Positions 40,925-50,065 of a stretch of 64,000 nucleotides of DNA are shown here, one piece after another. The stretch is taken from positions 1 to 64,000 of the forward strand of contig CAWGUB010000033.1 of the NCBI GenBank assembly GCA_963825575.1, written 5' to 3'. A program made the position numbers and the translations under genes. The notes below the pieces were generated by a model. That model was not told the origin of the DNA, searched no databases, and saw only the letters and a list, made by a program, of their open reading frames with translations. The DNA comes from JAFDBW01 sp963825575. GTDB lineage: Bacteria; Desulfobacterota; Desulfuromonadia; Desulfuromonadales; BM103. The first letter of the stretch is position 1, and every line of letters begins with the position of its first letter.

Positions 40925-43192
40925 TTATTTCTTGTCCAGCGCGTGCTCCTGGGCATCAACGACGGCAACGGCAGCCATGTTGACGATGTCGGTGACATCG
41001 TCACCGCGCTGCAGGACATGGACAGGTTTCTTGGTGCCCATCAAGATGGGGCCGATCTGCTCGGCACCGCCTAGCTTATGCAGCAGCTTGTAGGCGATGT
41101 TGCCGGATTGCAGGTCCGGGAAAATGAAGACATTGGCGTTGCCTTTGAGCTTGGAGAAGGGATACTGCTTCTCTACGAGCTCCGGGTCAAGGGCAACATT
41201 GGCCTGGATCTCACCCTCTACGATGAGTTCAGGAGCCCTTTCCTTGACCAGCCTGGTGGCTTTGGCAACCTTACTGGTCAACGGGTGCAGGGCGCTACCA
41301 AAGTTGGAGAAAGAGAGCATGGCAACCCTTGGCTCAACTTCAAAGTACTTGGCTTTTTCGGCCGTCAGGATCGCAGTCTCAGCCAGTTCTTCCGCTGTCG
41401 GCTCGATAGTCACGGTGGTGTCGGCGAAGAACACGGCCTCTTTCTTGGTGACCATCATGTACAGACCGTGGACCTTGGAGAGGTTGTCCTGCTTGCCGAT
41501 GATTTCAAGGGCAGGGCGGATCGTTTCCGGGTAGTGGTGGCTGATGCCGGAAAGCAGGGTGTCAGCATCGCCTTTTTCGACCATCATGGCACCGAAATAG
41601 TTGCGGTTCTTTTTGATCAGTCGTTTGGCTTCTGCCAGGGTGACGCCTTTGCGCTGACGCATTGCAAAGAGCGCATCAATATATTCTTTCCGTTTGGGGG
41701 AATCCTCGGGGTCAATAATCTCGGCACCTGTAATGTCTGCACCGAGTTCCTTGACGCGGGCTTCGATTTCCACCTTGTTACCGAGCAGTATCGGCTTGGC
41801 GATGTTCTCATCAAGCAGGATCTGAGCGGCACGGATGATCTTGTCTTCTTCACCTTCCGGGAAGACGATCCGCTTCGGACAGGCTTTCGCCTTGTTGATG
41901 AGGGTCCGCATAACCGATTTTGAGCGGCCTTGCATCGCTTCCAGGCGTTCTTTGTATTCGTCCATGTCCTGAATGGGACGGCGTGCGACGCCGCTATCCA
42001 TTGCCGCCTGCGCCACTGCGGGTGCGACGTGCAGAAGAACACGTGGGTCGAACGGCTTCGGGATGATATATTCGCGACCGAACTTGATGACTTCACCGCC
42101 ATACGCCTTGCGGACCGAGTCGGGGACGTCTTCTTTGGCAAGCTCGGCAAGCGCTTTGACCGCCGCGAGTTTCATCTCAGCATTGATGGCACTGGCATGG
42201 GTATCGAGGGCGCCGCGGAAAAGGAACGGGAAGCAGAGCACGTTATTGACCTGGTTGTTGTAATCGGAGCGGCCGGTGCCAATAATTACGTCGTCACGCA
42301 CGGCTTTAGCTTCCGGCGGGGTAATCTCAGGATCAGGATTTGCCATCGCGAAGACGATCGGATCCTTGGCCATCGATTTCAGCATTTCATTCGTGAGGGC
42401 TCCTTTAGCGGAGACGCCGAAGAAGATGTCTGCGTCCACCATGGCGTCTTCAAGGGTCCTGGCATCGGTTTCGGCGGCCAGGCGCTCCTTGTAATCGTTC
42501 ATCCCCTCGGTTCTGCCTTTGTAGATGACGCCCTTGGTGTCGCAGAGGATAACATTGTTTTTGTCGATGCCCATGGTGATGGCGAGGTTGGCGCAGGCAA
42601 TGCCCGCGGCTCCGGCACCATTGACGACAATTTTAACGTCCTCGATCTTCTTGCCTATGATTTCCAGGGCGTTGATCATGCCTGCGGCGGAGATGATGGC
42701 CGTACCGTGCTGGTCATCGTGGAACACCGGGATGTTCATGATCTCCTGGAGCTTTTCTTCGATATAGAAGCATTCAGGCCCTTTGATATCTTCCAGGTTG
42801 ATGCCACCAAAGGTCGGTTCGAGCAGTTTGACGGTGCGAATCAGTTCATCCGAGTCTTTGGTGTCGATTTCAATGTCGAAGACGTCAACGTCGGCGAAAC
42901 TCTTGAAGAGAACCCCTTTGCCTTCCATGACAGGTTTGCCGGCCAGTGCGCCTATATCGCCAAGACCGAGGACTGCTGTGCCGTTGGAAACGACGGCAAC
43001 AAGGTTCCCCTTGGCTGTGTATTCGTATGCGTCATCCGGATTCTTCTCGATTTCCAGGCAAGGTTCTGCAACCCCGGGGCTGTAGGCAAGTGCAAGGTCC
43101 CTGCTGGTTGCGCACGGTTTGGTGGTAATAACTTCGATCTTGCCTTTGCGCCCCATCGAGTGATAATCAAGTGCTTCCTGACGTTTTGACAT
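40925..43192 (-). CDS. maeB: NADP-dependent malic enzyme with C-terminal phosphotransacetylase-like domain
   Basis: A 755-residue MaeB-type fusion. Residues 1-425 are malic enzyme (ALAYSPGVAEPC, FHDDQHGTA, VNGAGAAGIACANL, FAMANPDPEI), which decarboxylates malate to pyruvate. Residues 430-755 are phosphotransacetylase-like (RIVFPEGEEDKIIRAAQILL, FGSALHPLTSKVAKA, NVFIFPDLQSGNIAYKLL); in studied MaeB proteins this half mainly regulates oligomer and activity. AAGGAGG precedes the ATG. A sigma-70-type promoter lies at 43282-43311 and a terminator at 40866-40900, so it is a single-gene unit. Confidence 0.96.
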   Translation of the reverse strand: MSKRQEALDYHSMGRKGKIEVITTKPCATSRDLALAYSPGVAEPCLEIEKNPDDAYEYTAKGNLVAVVSNGTAVLGLGDIGALAGKPVMEGKGVLFKSFADVDVFDIEIDTKDSDELIRTVKLLEPTFGGINLEDIKGPECFYIEEKLQEIMNIPVFHDDQHGTAIISAAGMINALEIIGKKIEDVKIVVNGAGAAGIACANLAITMGIDKNNVILCDTKGVIYKGRTEGMNDYKERLAAETDARTLEDAMVDADIFFGVSAKGALTNEMLKSMAKDPIVFAMANPDPEITPPEAKAVRDDVIIGTGRSDYNNQVNNVLCFPFLFRGALDTHASAINAEMKLAAVKALAELAKEDVPDSVRKAYGGEVIKFGREYIIPKPFDPRVLLHVAPAVAQAAMDSGVARRPIQDMDEYKERLEAMQGRSKSVMRTLINKAKACPKRIVFPEGEEDKIIRAAQILLDENIAKPILLGNKVEIEARVKELGADITGAEIIDPEDSPKRKEYIDALFAMRQRKGVTLAEAKRLIKKNRNYFGAMMVEKGDADTLLSGISHHYPETIRPALEIIGKQDNLSKVHGLYMMVTKKEAVFFADTTVTIEPTAEELAETAILTAEKAKYFEVEPRVAMLSFSNFGSALHPLTSKVAKATRLVKERAPELIVEGEIQANVALDPELVEKQYPFSKLKGNANVFIFPDLQSGNIAYKLLHKLGGAEQIGPILMGTKKPVHVLQRGDDVTDIVNMAAVAVVDAQEHALDKK

Positions 43193-43639
43193 CTTTCCTG
43201 CCTCCTTAGGCTTGGTTGTTGAAGCCAGCTTTTGTTAAGGTTTTTTGTTATAGTAAATTTTTTTAGCAATATTAAAAAACTTAGATAATGCTTCCTGACA
43301 CTTTTTGTCAAGAAAAAACGGCCAAAACTCCTGACCAGTCCTACCGATACAGCAATGCTGATGCCAAAATGGTAAAAAGTGTGAACTTGGCATGAAAGCT
43401 CTTTGAACATCACTAAAATATCGCTTTTATCTGATGCGTCAAGCGCTGTTGCCTTATAAAATGTTTGTTGACAACCAAATGGATGGCCGAAATCAGCCAG
43501 GTCAGGCTGCTATTGATCGTTATAAAGGAGGATTGACAAGGCGTAGTCCAGGCGTTTTACTATAAACACTTTCCCGCAGGTGAAAACGCCTGTCCATACC
43601 ATGGCAGAAGTAGTCGTCTGCTGATCATTAAGCGGTGGT
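43193..43639. other. 447-bp divergent gap between maeB and the phosphodiesterase gene
   Basis: No gene is visible. The left side carries the maeB ribosome binding site and its promoter at 43282-43311. The right half is of mixed composition, with a TTGACA near 43469 but no fitting -10 box. I see no repeat of the heptad type here. Confidence 0.5.
43282..43311 (-). promoter_or_regulatory. Sigma-70-type promoter of maeB
   Basis: On the minus strand, TTGACA (43311-43306), an 18-bp spacer and TATCTA (43287-43282) resemble the consensus; the -35 is perfect. The maeB start is about 90 bp downstream through AT-rich leader. Confidence 0.55.
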
Positions 43640-43645
43640 TTGCTT

Positions 43646-44134
43646 TTGAGAATAGCAGTCTTTTCAGATACACACCTTGGCGATACTGCAGAAGCTCGGT
43701 CTTTTCTGCTCGAACTGGTGGAAGATCTGCTTGATCCGATCGATATGATAATCCATGCGGGGGACCTGGTTGCCCCTGATCTGCTCGACGTCTTTGACGG
43801 ATACCCGGTACACGTAGTGCGTGGCAATATGGATCCGTCTTCTCCTGACATTCCGATCAAGAAAGTTATCCGTATCAATGGCTTCAAGATCGGCCTGATT
43901 CACGGGTGGGGGCCGGCTGAAGGGATCGAAGCAAGAATTTACAGCGAATTCAGCACGATCCCAATCGATTGCCTGGTGTACGGGCATAGCCATGTGCCGG
44001 TATGCCATGAGCGCGATGGGGTCCTGTTCTTTAACCCTGGCAGCGCTACGGACCGGCGCAACATGTCCTGCCACACAGTTGGTCTTCTGGAGATCGACAC
44101 AGGCATCAGAGGTACGATTATCCGACTCGATTGA
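43646..44134 (+). CDS. YfcE/MJ0936-type metallophosphoesterase
   Basis: A 162-residue calcineurin-like phosphodiesterase. The metal-binding set is complete: FSDTHLGD, IHAGDLV, VRGNMD, IHGWG and YGHSHVP, followed by NPGSATDRR. Small proteins of this family hydrolyse phosphodiesters such as bis-pNPP or 2',3'-cyclic nucleotides in vitro; the natural substrate is unclear. TTG at 43646 is favoured because GGTGG lies seven bases upstream; TTG 43640 is possible. The HIT gene follows 32 bp later. Confidence 0.9.
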   Translation: MRIAVFSDTHLGDTAEARSFLLELVEDLLDPIDMIIHAGDLVAPDLLDVFDGYPVHVVRGNMDPSSPDIPIKKVIRINGFKIGLIHGWGPAEGIEARIYSEFSTIPIDCLVYGHSHVPVCHERDGVLFFNPGSATDRRNMSCHTVGLLEIDTGIRGTIIRLD

Positions 44135-44166
44135 TGTTAAGATATTTGAACCTGGAGATATGAATT

Positions 44167-44643
44167 ATGGACCGTTTGTGGGCGCCATGGCGTCTGGAAT
44201 ACATACAGAAGCCGGAAGCGGAAGACTGCATTTTCTGTATCGATGCAGACAATGCCAGTGATCCCGAGCGGCTCGTCGTGGCACGTGGGGATACATGTTA
44301 TGTGATGATGAACCGTTACCCTTATTCCAACGGGCATCTGATGGTTTCCCCTTATCGCCATCTTGCCGACCCTGCAGACCTTGAAGGACCGGAGATACTG
44401 GAACTCCATCGCTTGATGGTCCTCAGCCAGGCCGTTTTGCGTGGCATCTGCTCTGCCCAGGGGTTCAATGTCGGCTGGAATTTCGGTCAGCCAGCCGGGG
44501 CGGGGATTGCCGCACACATCCATATGCATATCGTGCCGCGCTGGGCGGGAGACAGCAACTTCATGCCGATTCTTGCAGATACCAGGATTATTCCGCAACA
44601 TATCGAAAAGACGTATACTTTACTGGCCGAAGCTTTTTCCTGA
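44167..44643 (+). CDS. HIT family nucleotide hydrolase or phosphorylase
   Basis: A 158-residue HIT protein of the Ap4A-phosphorylase-like subgroup. It starts RLWAPWRLEYI. IFCIDAD resembles the zinc or structural segment of that group, and MNRYPYSNGHLMVSPYRH precedes the active site. The HIT triad is AAHIHMHIVPRW, with nucleophile His near 122. Such enzymes cleave or phosphorolyse dinucleoside polyphosphates. GGAGA lies before the ATG. It is probably co-transcribed with the upstream phosphodiesterase. Confidence 0.92.
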   Translation: MDRLWAPWRLEYIQKPEAEDCIFCIDADNASDPERLVVARGDTCYVMMNRYPYSNGHLMVSPYRHLADPADLEGPEILELHRLMVLSQAVLRGICSAQGFNVGWNFGQPAGAGIAAHIHMHIVPRWAGDSNFMPILADTRIIPQHIEKTYTLLAEAFS

Positions 44644-44754
44644 AATAGATCAGCTTTTCATTGTAATCAACAATAGAAACCAATAAAATCAACCGGATTA
44701 CATGGGCGTTTCAGCACTCAACTCATTCCTGTCCCCGGAGGAGATTTCGATACT

Positions 44755-45354
44755 ATGTGGCTTGTTATCCAAAAAGGCGGGTACCTCATGTACCCGATTG
44801 CCCTTTGCTCAATTCTCGCCCTGGGCATTTTTCTCGAGCGACTCTGGACCTACATCAAGGTTCGCAAGGAATTCAGAGAGCTTGCCCATCAGATTGAGCC
44901 GCTAGTGACAAAAGACCACCGCGAAGACGCTGTCACCGTATGTCATAAATCCAACTCGCCGTTGGCGCAGGTTTTTCTTGCCGCTCTGCGAGCCGCAGGG
45001 CGCAGTCGTGAACAGATCAAGGCCGTGGTTGAAGAGACCGGTCGTCGTGAGGCTGCCCCATTGCAGCGCTTTTTAGGCCTATTGGGAACCATCGCGACAA
45101 TCTCGCCTTTGCTGGGATTACTCGGTACGGTCCTTGGTATGATCCGGGCTTTCAATGTGATTGCCAGCCAGGGGATGGGAACTCCGGCGACCCTTGGCGG
45201 GGGGATATCGGAAGCACTGATCACAACTGCTGCGGGTATGACTGTCGCCATACCGGTCATCCTGGCGCACCGTTACCTGTCCAGCAGGCTCGATCAGTTG
45301 ATTATTGAAATGGAAGATTATTCTCTTCGACTCGTTGACCTGTTGGGTAAGTAA
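44755..45354 (+). CDS. TolQ/ExbB/MotA-family proton channel protein
   Basis: A 199-residue inner-membrane protein with three hydrophobic segments (about 10-30, 98-120, 145-168). LGLLGTIATISPLLGLLGTVLGMIRAF and GGGISEALITTAAGMTVAIP are the conserved proton-channel helices of the family. It forms a stator-like complex with the ExbD/TolR protein encoded immediately downstream and energises outer-membrane transport or constriction. No tonB, tolA or tolB is adjacent, so TolQ and ExbB cannot be told apart. GGAGGAG lies upstream of the ATG. Confidence 0.93.
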   Translation: MWLVIQKGGYLMYPIALCSILALGIFLERLWTYIKVRKEFRELAHQIEPLVTKDHREDAVTVCHKSNSPLAQVFLAALRAAGRSREQIKAVVEETGRREAAPLQRFLGLLGTIATISPLLGLLGTVLGMIRAFNVIASQGMGTPATLGGGISEALITTAAGMTVAIPVILAHRYLSSRLDQLIIEMEDYSLRLVDLLGK

Positions 45355-45762
45355 ATGAGCTTTCTGCGCAAAACTAGTGAAGAGCCACGCATCGACCTCA
45401 CGCCGATGGTCGATGTGGTTTTCCTTCTACTGATATTTTTCATGATCTCCACAACCTTTGTCGAGAGCCCGGGAATCTCGATCAAACTCCCTGAAGCCTC
45501 TTCGCAGTCGATTGAGCGTGAGCCCCAGGAACTCAAGATATATCTTTCCACCGAAGGTGATATTTATTATCTCGATCGCAAAATTTCCATCACTGACTAC
45601 AAGGGATTACTGTTCAAGCATCAGTCTGATGCTGAGAATACGACCATCTTGCTCCTCGCTGACCAGGAATCGCGTCATGGCAAAGTCGTCACGCTGATGG
45701 ACCTCGCCCGTGATGCCGGGTTCGTCAAGTTGGCGATCGCTACTGAGCAGCGCAAGAAATAG
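45355..45762 (+). CDS. ExbD/TolR-family biopolymer transport protein
   Basis: A 135-residue protein with one N-terminal membrane helix. IDLTPMVDVVFLLLIFFMIST holds the conserved Asp of the proton path. The rest is the periplasmic domain (LKIYLSTEGDIYYLDRKISI, VVTLMDLARDAGFVKLAIAT). The ATG follows the stop of the TolQ/ExbB gene with no gap. A GGGGC-AGC-GCCCC hairpin lies at 45778-45790 between this gene and pfkA, without a T-run. Confidence 0.93.
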   Translation: MSFLRKTSEEPRIDLTPMVDVVFLLLIFFMISTTFVESPGISIKLPEASSQSIEREPQELKIYLSTEGDIYYLDRKISITDYKGLLFKHQSDAENTTILLLADQESRHGKVVTLMDLARDAGFVKLAIATEQRKK

Positions 45763-45858
45763 GGGGCTATCCCCGCAGGGGCAGCGCCCCGCTGATTGGC
45801 TGTTGGACGACCGGTCAAAATACCCTGCCATTGCATGATGGCCAGAGGAAACGAGTTT

Positions 45859-46962
45859 ATGAGCCGAACTATTGCGATATTAACCGGGGGTGGAGATTGC
45901 CCCGGACTGAATGCCGTCATCCGAGGGGTGGTGCGCAGCGCTATCCTCGAACGCAACTGGCGCGTTATAGGCATCGAGGATGGTTTTGACGGACTGGTGG
46001 GCGAACCTCGCTGGCGTGAACTGACGCTTGAGTCGGTGCGTGGCATTTTGCCTCGTGGCGGGACCATTCTCGGGACCAGTAATCGTGGCAATCCGCTTGC
46101 TTATCCTGTCGTTGAAAATGGCCAGACGCGTTTGGTTGACGTCTCACGTGAAGTCGTCGGCAATTTCAACAAGCTAGGAGTCGATGCGCTGATCGCTGTC
46201 GGTGGTGATGGGACGCTAAAAATTGCCCGAGCTCTCCAGGAGTTGGGAATGCCGATGGTCGGGGTGCCGAAAACCATCGATAATGACCTGCGTGGCACGG
46301 ATGTGACCTTCGGCTACAACACGGCAGTAGGCATAGTCACAGAAGCACTGGACAGGCTGCACACAACGGCAGAAAGTCACCACCGGGTCATGGTGGTTGA
46401 AGTTATGGGCCGCGACGCCGGCTGGATTGCCCTCGAGTCGGGTATTGCAGGATCTGCGGATGTCATCCTGATCCCGGAAATACCCTTTGATCTGACGGCA
46501 GTATGCGACGCGATCAGTCAGCGCAAGGCAAGGGGCAGCAAGTTTTCGATCGTTGTCGTTGCGGAAGGCGCTTTCCCCGCTGACGGCCAGAAGGTTGTGC
46601 AGTTGACCTCTGACGAGAATAGTGGTGTTGAGCGCCTCGGCGGAGTCGGTGCTTTTGTTGCTGATGAAATCTCGCGGCGCATGCAGATAGAGACACGGGT
46701 CGTTGTCCTGGGTCATGTTCAACGCGGGGGGACGCCATCGCCGTTTGACAGGATTCTCGGCTCCCGTTTCGGAGTCAAAGCGGTTGAATTGATTGAGCAG
46801 GGGCAATTCGGGCGCATGGTGTCTCTGCAGGGGCGTGATGTTTGCGATGTCGATATTGAAGATGCGGTTGATTCACTGAATCGGGTTGAGCCTGATGGAA
46901 GTCTGGTCAGGTCGGCCGAGGCCCTGGGTATCGTGCTCGGCAAGAAACGGGGAAATTCTTAG
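45859..46962 (+). CDS. pfkA: 6-phosphofructokinase
   Basis: A 367-residue phosphofructokinase of the glycolytic PfkA superfamily. TGGGDCPGLNAVIR binds nucleotide, GGDGTL is the phosphate loop, PKTIDNDL carries the catalytic Asp, and MGRDAGWIA and HVQRGGTPSPFDR are signatures. Gly at the GGDG position with Lys in PKTIDND matches the mixed group III enzymes, most of which use ATP, not the GGDD type that uses pyrophosphate; this is a motif-based inference. The ATG at 45859 is chosen because the upstream codons lack a start signal. The methyl-accepting gene starts ten bases later. Confidence 0.94.
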   Translation: MSRTIAILTGGGDCPGLNAVIRGVVRSAILERNWRVIGIEDGFDGLVGEPRWRELTLESVRGILPRGGTILGTSNRGNPLAYPVVENGQTRLVDVSREVVGNFNKLGVDALIAVGGDGTLKIARALQELGMPMVGVPKTIDNDLRGTDVTFGYNTAVGIVTEALDRLHTTAESHHRVMVVEVMGRDAGWIALESGIAGSADVILIPEIPFDLTAVCDAISQRKARGSKFSIVVVAEGAFPADGQKVVQLTSDENSGVERLGGVGAFVADEISRRMQIETRVVVLGHVQRGGTPSPFDRILGSRFGVKAVELIEQGQFGRMVSLQGRDVCDVDIEDAVDSLNRVEPDGSLVRSAEALGIVLGKKRGNS

Positions 46963-46972
46963 AGGAGATGCC

Positions 46973-48976
46973 GTGTTAATTACCGAGATCCTGGGTGGCA
47001 ACAGCGGCAAGCGTGATGTCGCCTACGCAATTTGCGGCATGCTCCTCGGCGTCATGGCTCCATTAGGCTGGATAACCCTGCGCCTGATCCTGTTCTGGGA
47101 TGACAGCAGCTCAATCGCCAACCAGGTTGTCACAGATATTATGGCCACGGAACAGAGCCGTTACATGTACGCCTACATGTGTGGTGGAACCATGATAGTC
47201 CTGGGCTTCTTTGGGTTCTTCATCGGGCGGGCATCTCAGCAGATCCACGATCGGGCGTTGAAGCTCGATCTCCTCAACCAGGAAGTCGCTGAGCAGAAAA
47301 CCGATTTCGAACATCGCTTCACTGAGCTTGACCGCAGCATCAAGAACTTTCACATCATCAATACGGATCTCCAGAGGAGTATCAACCGCCAGGAAATCCT
47401 GCGTCTGTCAGCTGACGGACTACATGATGTCATCGGCTTTGACCGCGTCAATATCCTGATGTTGAGTGAAGACCGGCAACAGCTTTTTTTCTCGGTGTGT
47501 CGTGGCGCCAACCTTGATGACGATATCAACATCAAGCTGCCTTTCGATGAACGAGCGGGTTGTCTGTACAAGTCAGTTGCCGACCGTCAGGTGATGCTGA
47601 TTGACGACATCGCCAAGATGCCTGAAGAGTACCATCTACACCCACCGTGCGACAGCGTCCCGCAACTGCGGTCGCGTAACTTCATCCTCTGTCCGATCAT
47701 CATTCGCAATCAGGCGATTGGTTTGCTGGCTGTCGATAATAAGTACAAGCGGCAAAGGTTGGTTGATTCAGACGTTGATACGGTCAAGCTCTTCGCCGAT
47801 CAGATATCTTCTTCTATGATGCGCATCAATCTTCTCGATGCCGTGGAGACGCTCACCCAACAGCTTGAACACACCTTCAATGAGTTCCTCAAGTACCGAA
47901 ATGAACATGCTGATCTCATAACGTCTTTACGTCAAGCCACGTCATCGACGACCAGCGCAACTGCGGATATTTCCGGTGGGGCTGGCATTATCCAGGAATC
48001 GGTCAATTCAACACGCTCGGCAGTTGGCCAGATATCAGTCTCTATCGAACAGGTCTCCAACAGCCTAAAATCTCTTAACGAATTCATGGAGAGCTCCGTC
48101 GCTTCCATGACCGAAATCCAGCACACCATCAGCGCTGTCGAAGAGAGCAGTGTCAGGTCGCACGCCATGTCGGAAAAAGTCAAGGAGCGCGCGGAGCATG
48201 GTGTTGAAACGGTCAATCATGTTCTGCAGGGTTTGCGCGGGATTGTGACATCTATCGAACACGCCGGAGGTGTCATCAGCCACCTGTCTGAAAGAGGTGA
48301 GGAGGTAGGGATCATTACCTCGGTTGTGACCGATTTGACGCAGAAGACCAGCCTGCTGGCCCTCAACGCAGCAATCATAGCGGCTCAGGCCGGCGAACAT
48401 GGCCGTTCGTTTGCGGTGGTTGCTGACGAAGTCAGGGCCCTTGCGCAGGAATCGGCTATGTCGACCGACCGGATCAACCAGATTATCGAGGAGATACAGA
48501 GATATACCCGGGAGACAGTTGAGCTCATCAATTCGACGACACGACTGGTCAAACAGGGGATGGAGCAGGGTGTGGAGATGGCCGACGTGCTTGCCCAGAT
48601 TCTGGACAGTTCTCATCAGGCCATGGAAATGGCACATGACATCCGCAAATCGACCCAGGAAATTTCGGAGTCGGTCGTCGGGGTGAGCAATTCGATTGAG
48701 GAACTGGGCGAAATGTCATCGCAGGTTTCCAGGGCCTCCCGGGAGGAGGCCAATGGCGCCAAGAGTATCGTCGCTGCAGTCGAAGAAGTCCGGGCGATGG
48801 CTGACGATATGGTGAATGCCACGTCACAACAGACTGACAACACCAGACAGATCGAGACATCGGTGGATCGGGTAAGCGATATGGCACAACGGATCTTCGA
48901 CGAGATGGACGACCGCCGCAAGGGCAGCCTGCAGGTTATAGATGATTTGCGCAGGCTGAAGGAGAAGACTGTCTGA
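46973..48976 (+). CDS. Methyl-accepting signalling protein with GAF domain
   Basis: A 667-residue chemoreceptor-like protein. Two N-terminal membrane helices (about 13-38 and 60-84) flank only a short loop, so there is no periplasmic sensor. A GAF domain at about 140-290 (LHDVIGFDRVNILML, NFILCPIIIRNQAIGLLAVDN) is the likely sensor. The C-terminal signalling hairpin tip is KTSLLALNAAIIAAQAGEHG with VVADEVRALAQESA; the usual NAAIEAARAGE has Ile for Glu and Gln for Arg. GTG at 46973 has AGAGGAG at suitable spacing. It follows pfkA and could signal to the CheA encoded at 15967-18033, which is inference. Confidence 0.92.
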   Translation: MLITEILGGNSGKRDVAYAICGMLLGVMAPLGWITLRLILFWDDSSSIANQVVTDIMATEQSRYMYAYMCGGTMIVLGFFGFFIGRASQQIHDRALKLDLLNQEVAEQKTDFEHRFTELDRSIKNFHIINTDLQRSINRQEILRLSADGLHDVIGFDRVNILMLSEDRQQLFFSVCRGANLDDDINIKLPFDERAGCLYKSVADRQVMLIDDIAKMPEEYHLHPPCDSVPQLRSRNFILCPIIIRNQAIGLLAVDNKYKRQRLVDSDVDTVKLFADQISSSMMRINLLDAVETLTQQLEHTFNEFLKYRNEHADLITSLRQATSSTTSATADISGGAGIIQESVNSTRSAVGQISVSIEQVSNSLKSLNEFMESSVASMTEIQHTISAVEESSVRSHAMSEKVKERAEHGVETVNHVLQGLRGIVTSIEHAGGVISHLSERGEEVGIITSVVTDLTQKTSLLALNAAIIAAQAGEHGRSFAVVADEVRALAQESAMSTDRINQIIEEIQRYTRETVELINSTTRLVKQGMEQGVEMADVLAQILDSSHQAMEMAHDIRKSTQEISESVVGVSNSIEELGEMSSQVSRASREEANGAKSIVAAVEEVRAMADDMVNATSQQTDNTRQIETSVDRVSDMAQRIFDEMDDRRKGSLQVIDDLRRLKEKTV

Positions 48977-49075
48977 GGTTTTGTAGAAATTAAAGAGCAG
49001 GTTGTTGTTAATATATAGGTCTTCGGAATCCGTTATTGTTGCTGTCTCATCTGCTCAGCCATTCTCAACCGTGTA

Positions 49076-50065
49076 TTATTCTTGCGGCCGGTTCTCGGTC
49101 GGTTTGTTGTCCTCTTGCCACCATTTTATTTGCTGATTTTCTGCATGGCGTACTTTCTGGGTCGGACAGACGTCTCTTCCTGGGCAATCATGTCGTCGAC
49201 AGGGTTCGACATGGATCGTTACATCGGTGCCGATGATCTGTTCTCCGATTTTTTTCTCTATGTAGTCAGTGATGTCGTGGGCCTCTTCGACCGAGAGATG
49301 TTTGCATACGGTAAGGTGGAAATCGATCAGCTTCTGTGATCCGGCTCGCCGCGTCCGCAGGTTATGGTAGCCGAACAAATCGTGCTTGTGCCCCTCTATT
49401 AATTCCTCAATCTCTTTGCGTACGGTTTCGGGCAGCTGCTCGTCGAGGATATCCCTCAGCCCGTGGCGCATGAGCCGCAGCGATTCAAAGAGGATATAGC
49501 ATGCAACCAGGATCGACATGACCGGGTCCAGCCATGGCAGGTTGAACTGGGTGATAAGGATCAGGCCGGCCAGCAGGGCCAGGTTGGTGTAAACATCCAT
49601 TGAAAAGTGCAGCGAGTCAGCCTCGAGTGCCGACGAATCTGTTGCTTTGGCGACTTTAAGCAGGTGACGGCTGATCAGGTAGGAGGCCACTGTGCTGATA
49701 GACATGACAGCAATGCCGATGCCGGTTTGTCTGATCGGGCTGGGAACGATTATGCGCTGTATGGCCTCGTAGATGATCCAGGCGCCGGACAGGGCAATTA
49801 CTACAGATTGAAAAAGGGTTGCCAGGGTTTCGAACTTGCCGTGCCCGTAAGGATGCTGCTCGTCTGCCGGTTGCTCAGCCTGCCGAATGGCCATGAGGTT
49901 GATGCCGGACATGAGAATATCCATCAACGAGTCTATGGCCGAGGTCAGCACGGCCAGGCTGCCGGTAAAAAGACCGGTGAAGAGTTTCAGAACGGCCAGA
50001 CACAGTGCGGTAAACACTGAAAGCCGGGCTGCGGCCATCTTGGGTGAACGGGTTGTCTGTTTCAT
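49076..50065 (-). CDS. Cation diffusion facilitator family transporter
   Basis: A 329-residue inner-membrane exporter of divalent cations of the CDF family. It has six hydrophobic segments. The family motifs are SLMDILMSGINLMAI and HPYGHGKFETLATLFQSV (metal and transport site), and a cytoplasmic C-terminal domain (RTRRAGSQKLIDFHLTV, DVTIHVEPC) follows. The Cys/His-rich end (CRRHDCPGRDVC) may bind metal. The ATG overlaps the stop of the upstream minus-strand gene as ATGA, so the two are coupled. It is convergent with the methyl-accepting gene. Confidence 0.93.
   Translation of the reverse strand: MKQTTRSPKMAAARLSVFTALCLAVLKLFTGLFTGSLAVLTSAIDSLMDILMSGINLMAIRQAEQPADEQHPYGHGKFETLATLFQSVVIALSGAWIIYEAIQRIIVPSPIRQTGIGIAVMSISTVASYLISRHLLKVAKATDSSALEADSLHFSMDVYTNLALLAGLILITQFNLPWLDPVMSILVACYILFESLRLMRHGLRDILDEQLPETVRKEIEELIEGHKHDLFGYHNLRTRRAGSQKLIDFHLTVCKHLSVEEAHDITDYIEKKIGEQIIGTDVTIHVEPCRRHDCPGRDVCPTQKVRHAENQQIKWWQEDNKPTENRPQE

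Noticed and set aside
41930..43189. Open frame of 419 codons on the plus strand opposite maeB
   Set aside because: It mirrors maeB codon usage, shows low-complexity His/Arg/Gly-rich sequence and lacks any family motif.
45762..45800. GC-rich hairpins after the TolR/ExbD gene as a terminator
   Set aside because: The GGGGC-AGC-GCCCC stem has no T-run and lies close to pfkA. It may be an attenuator at most.
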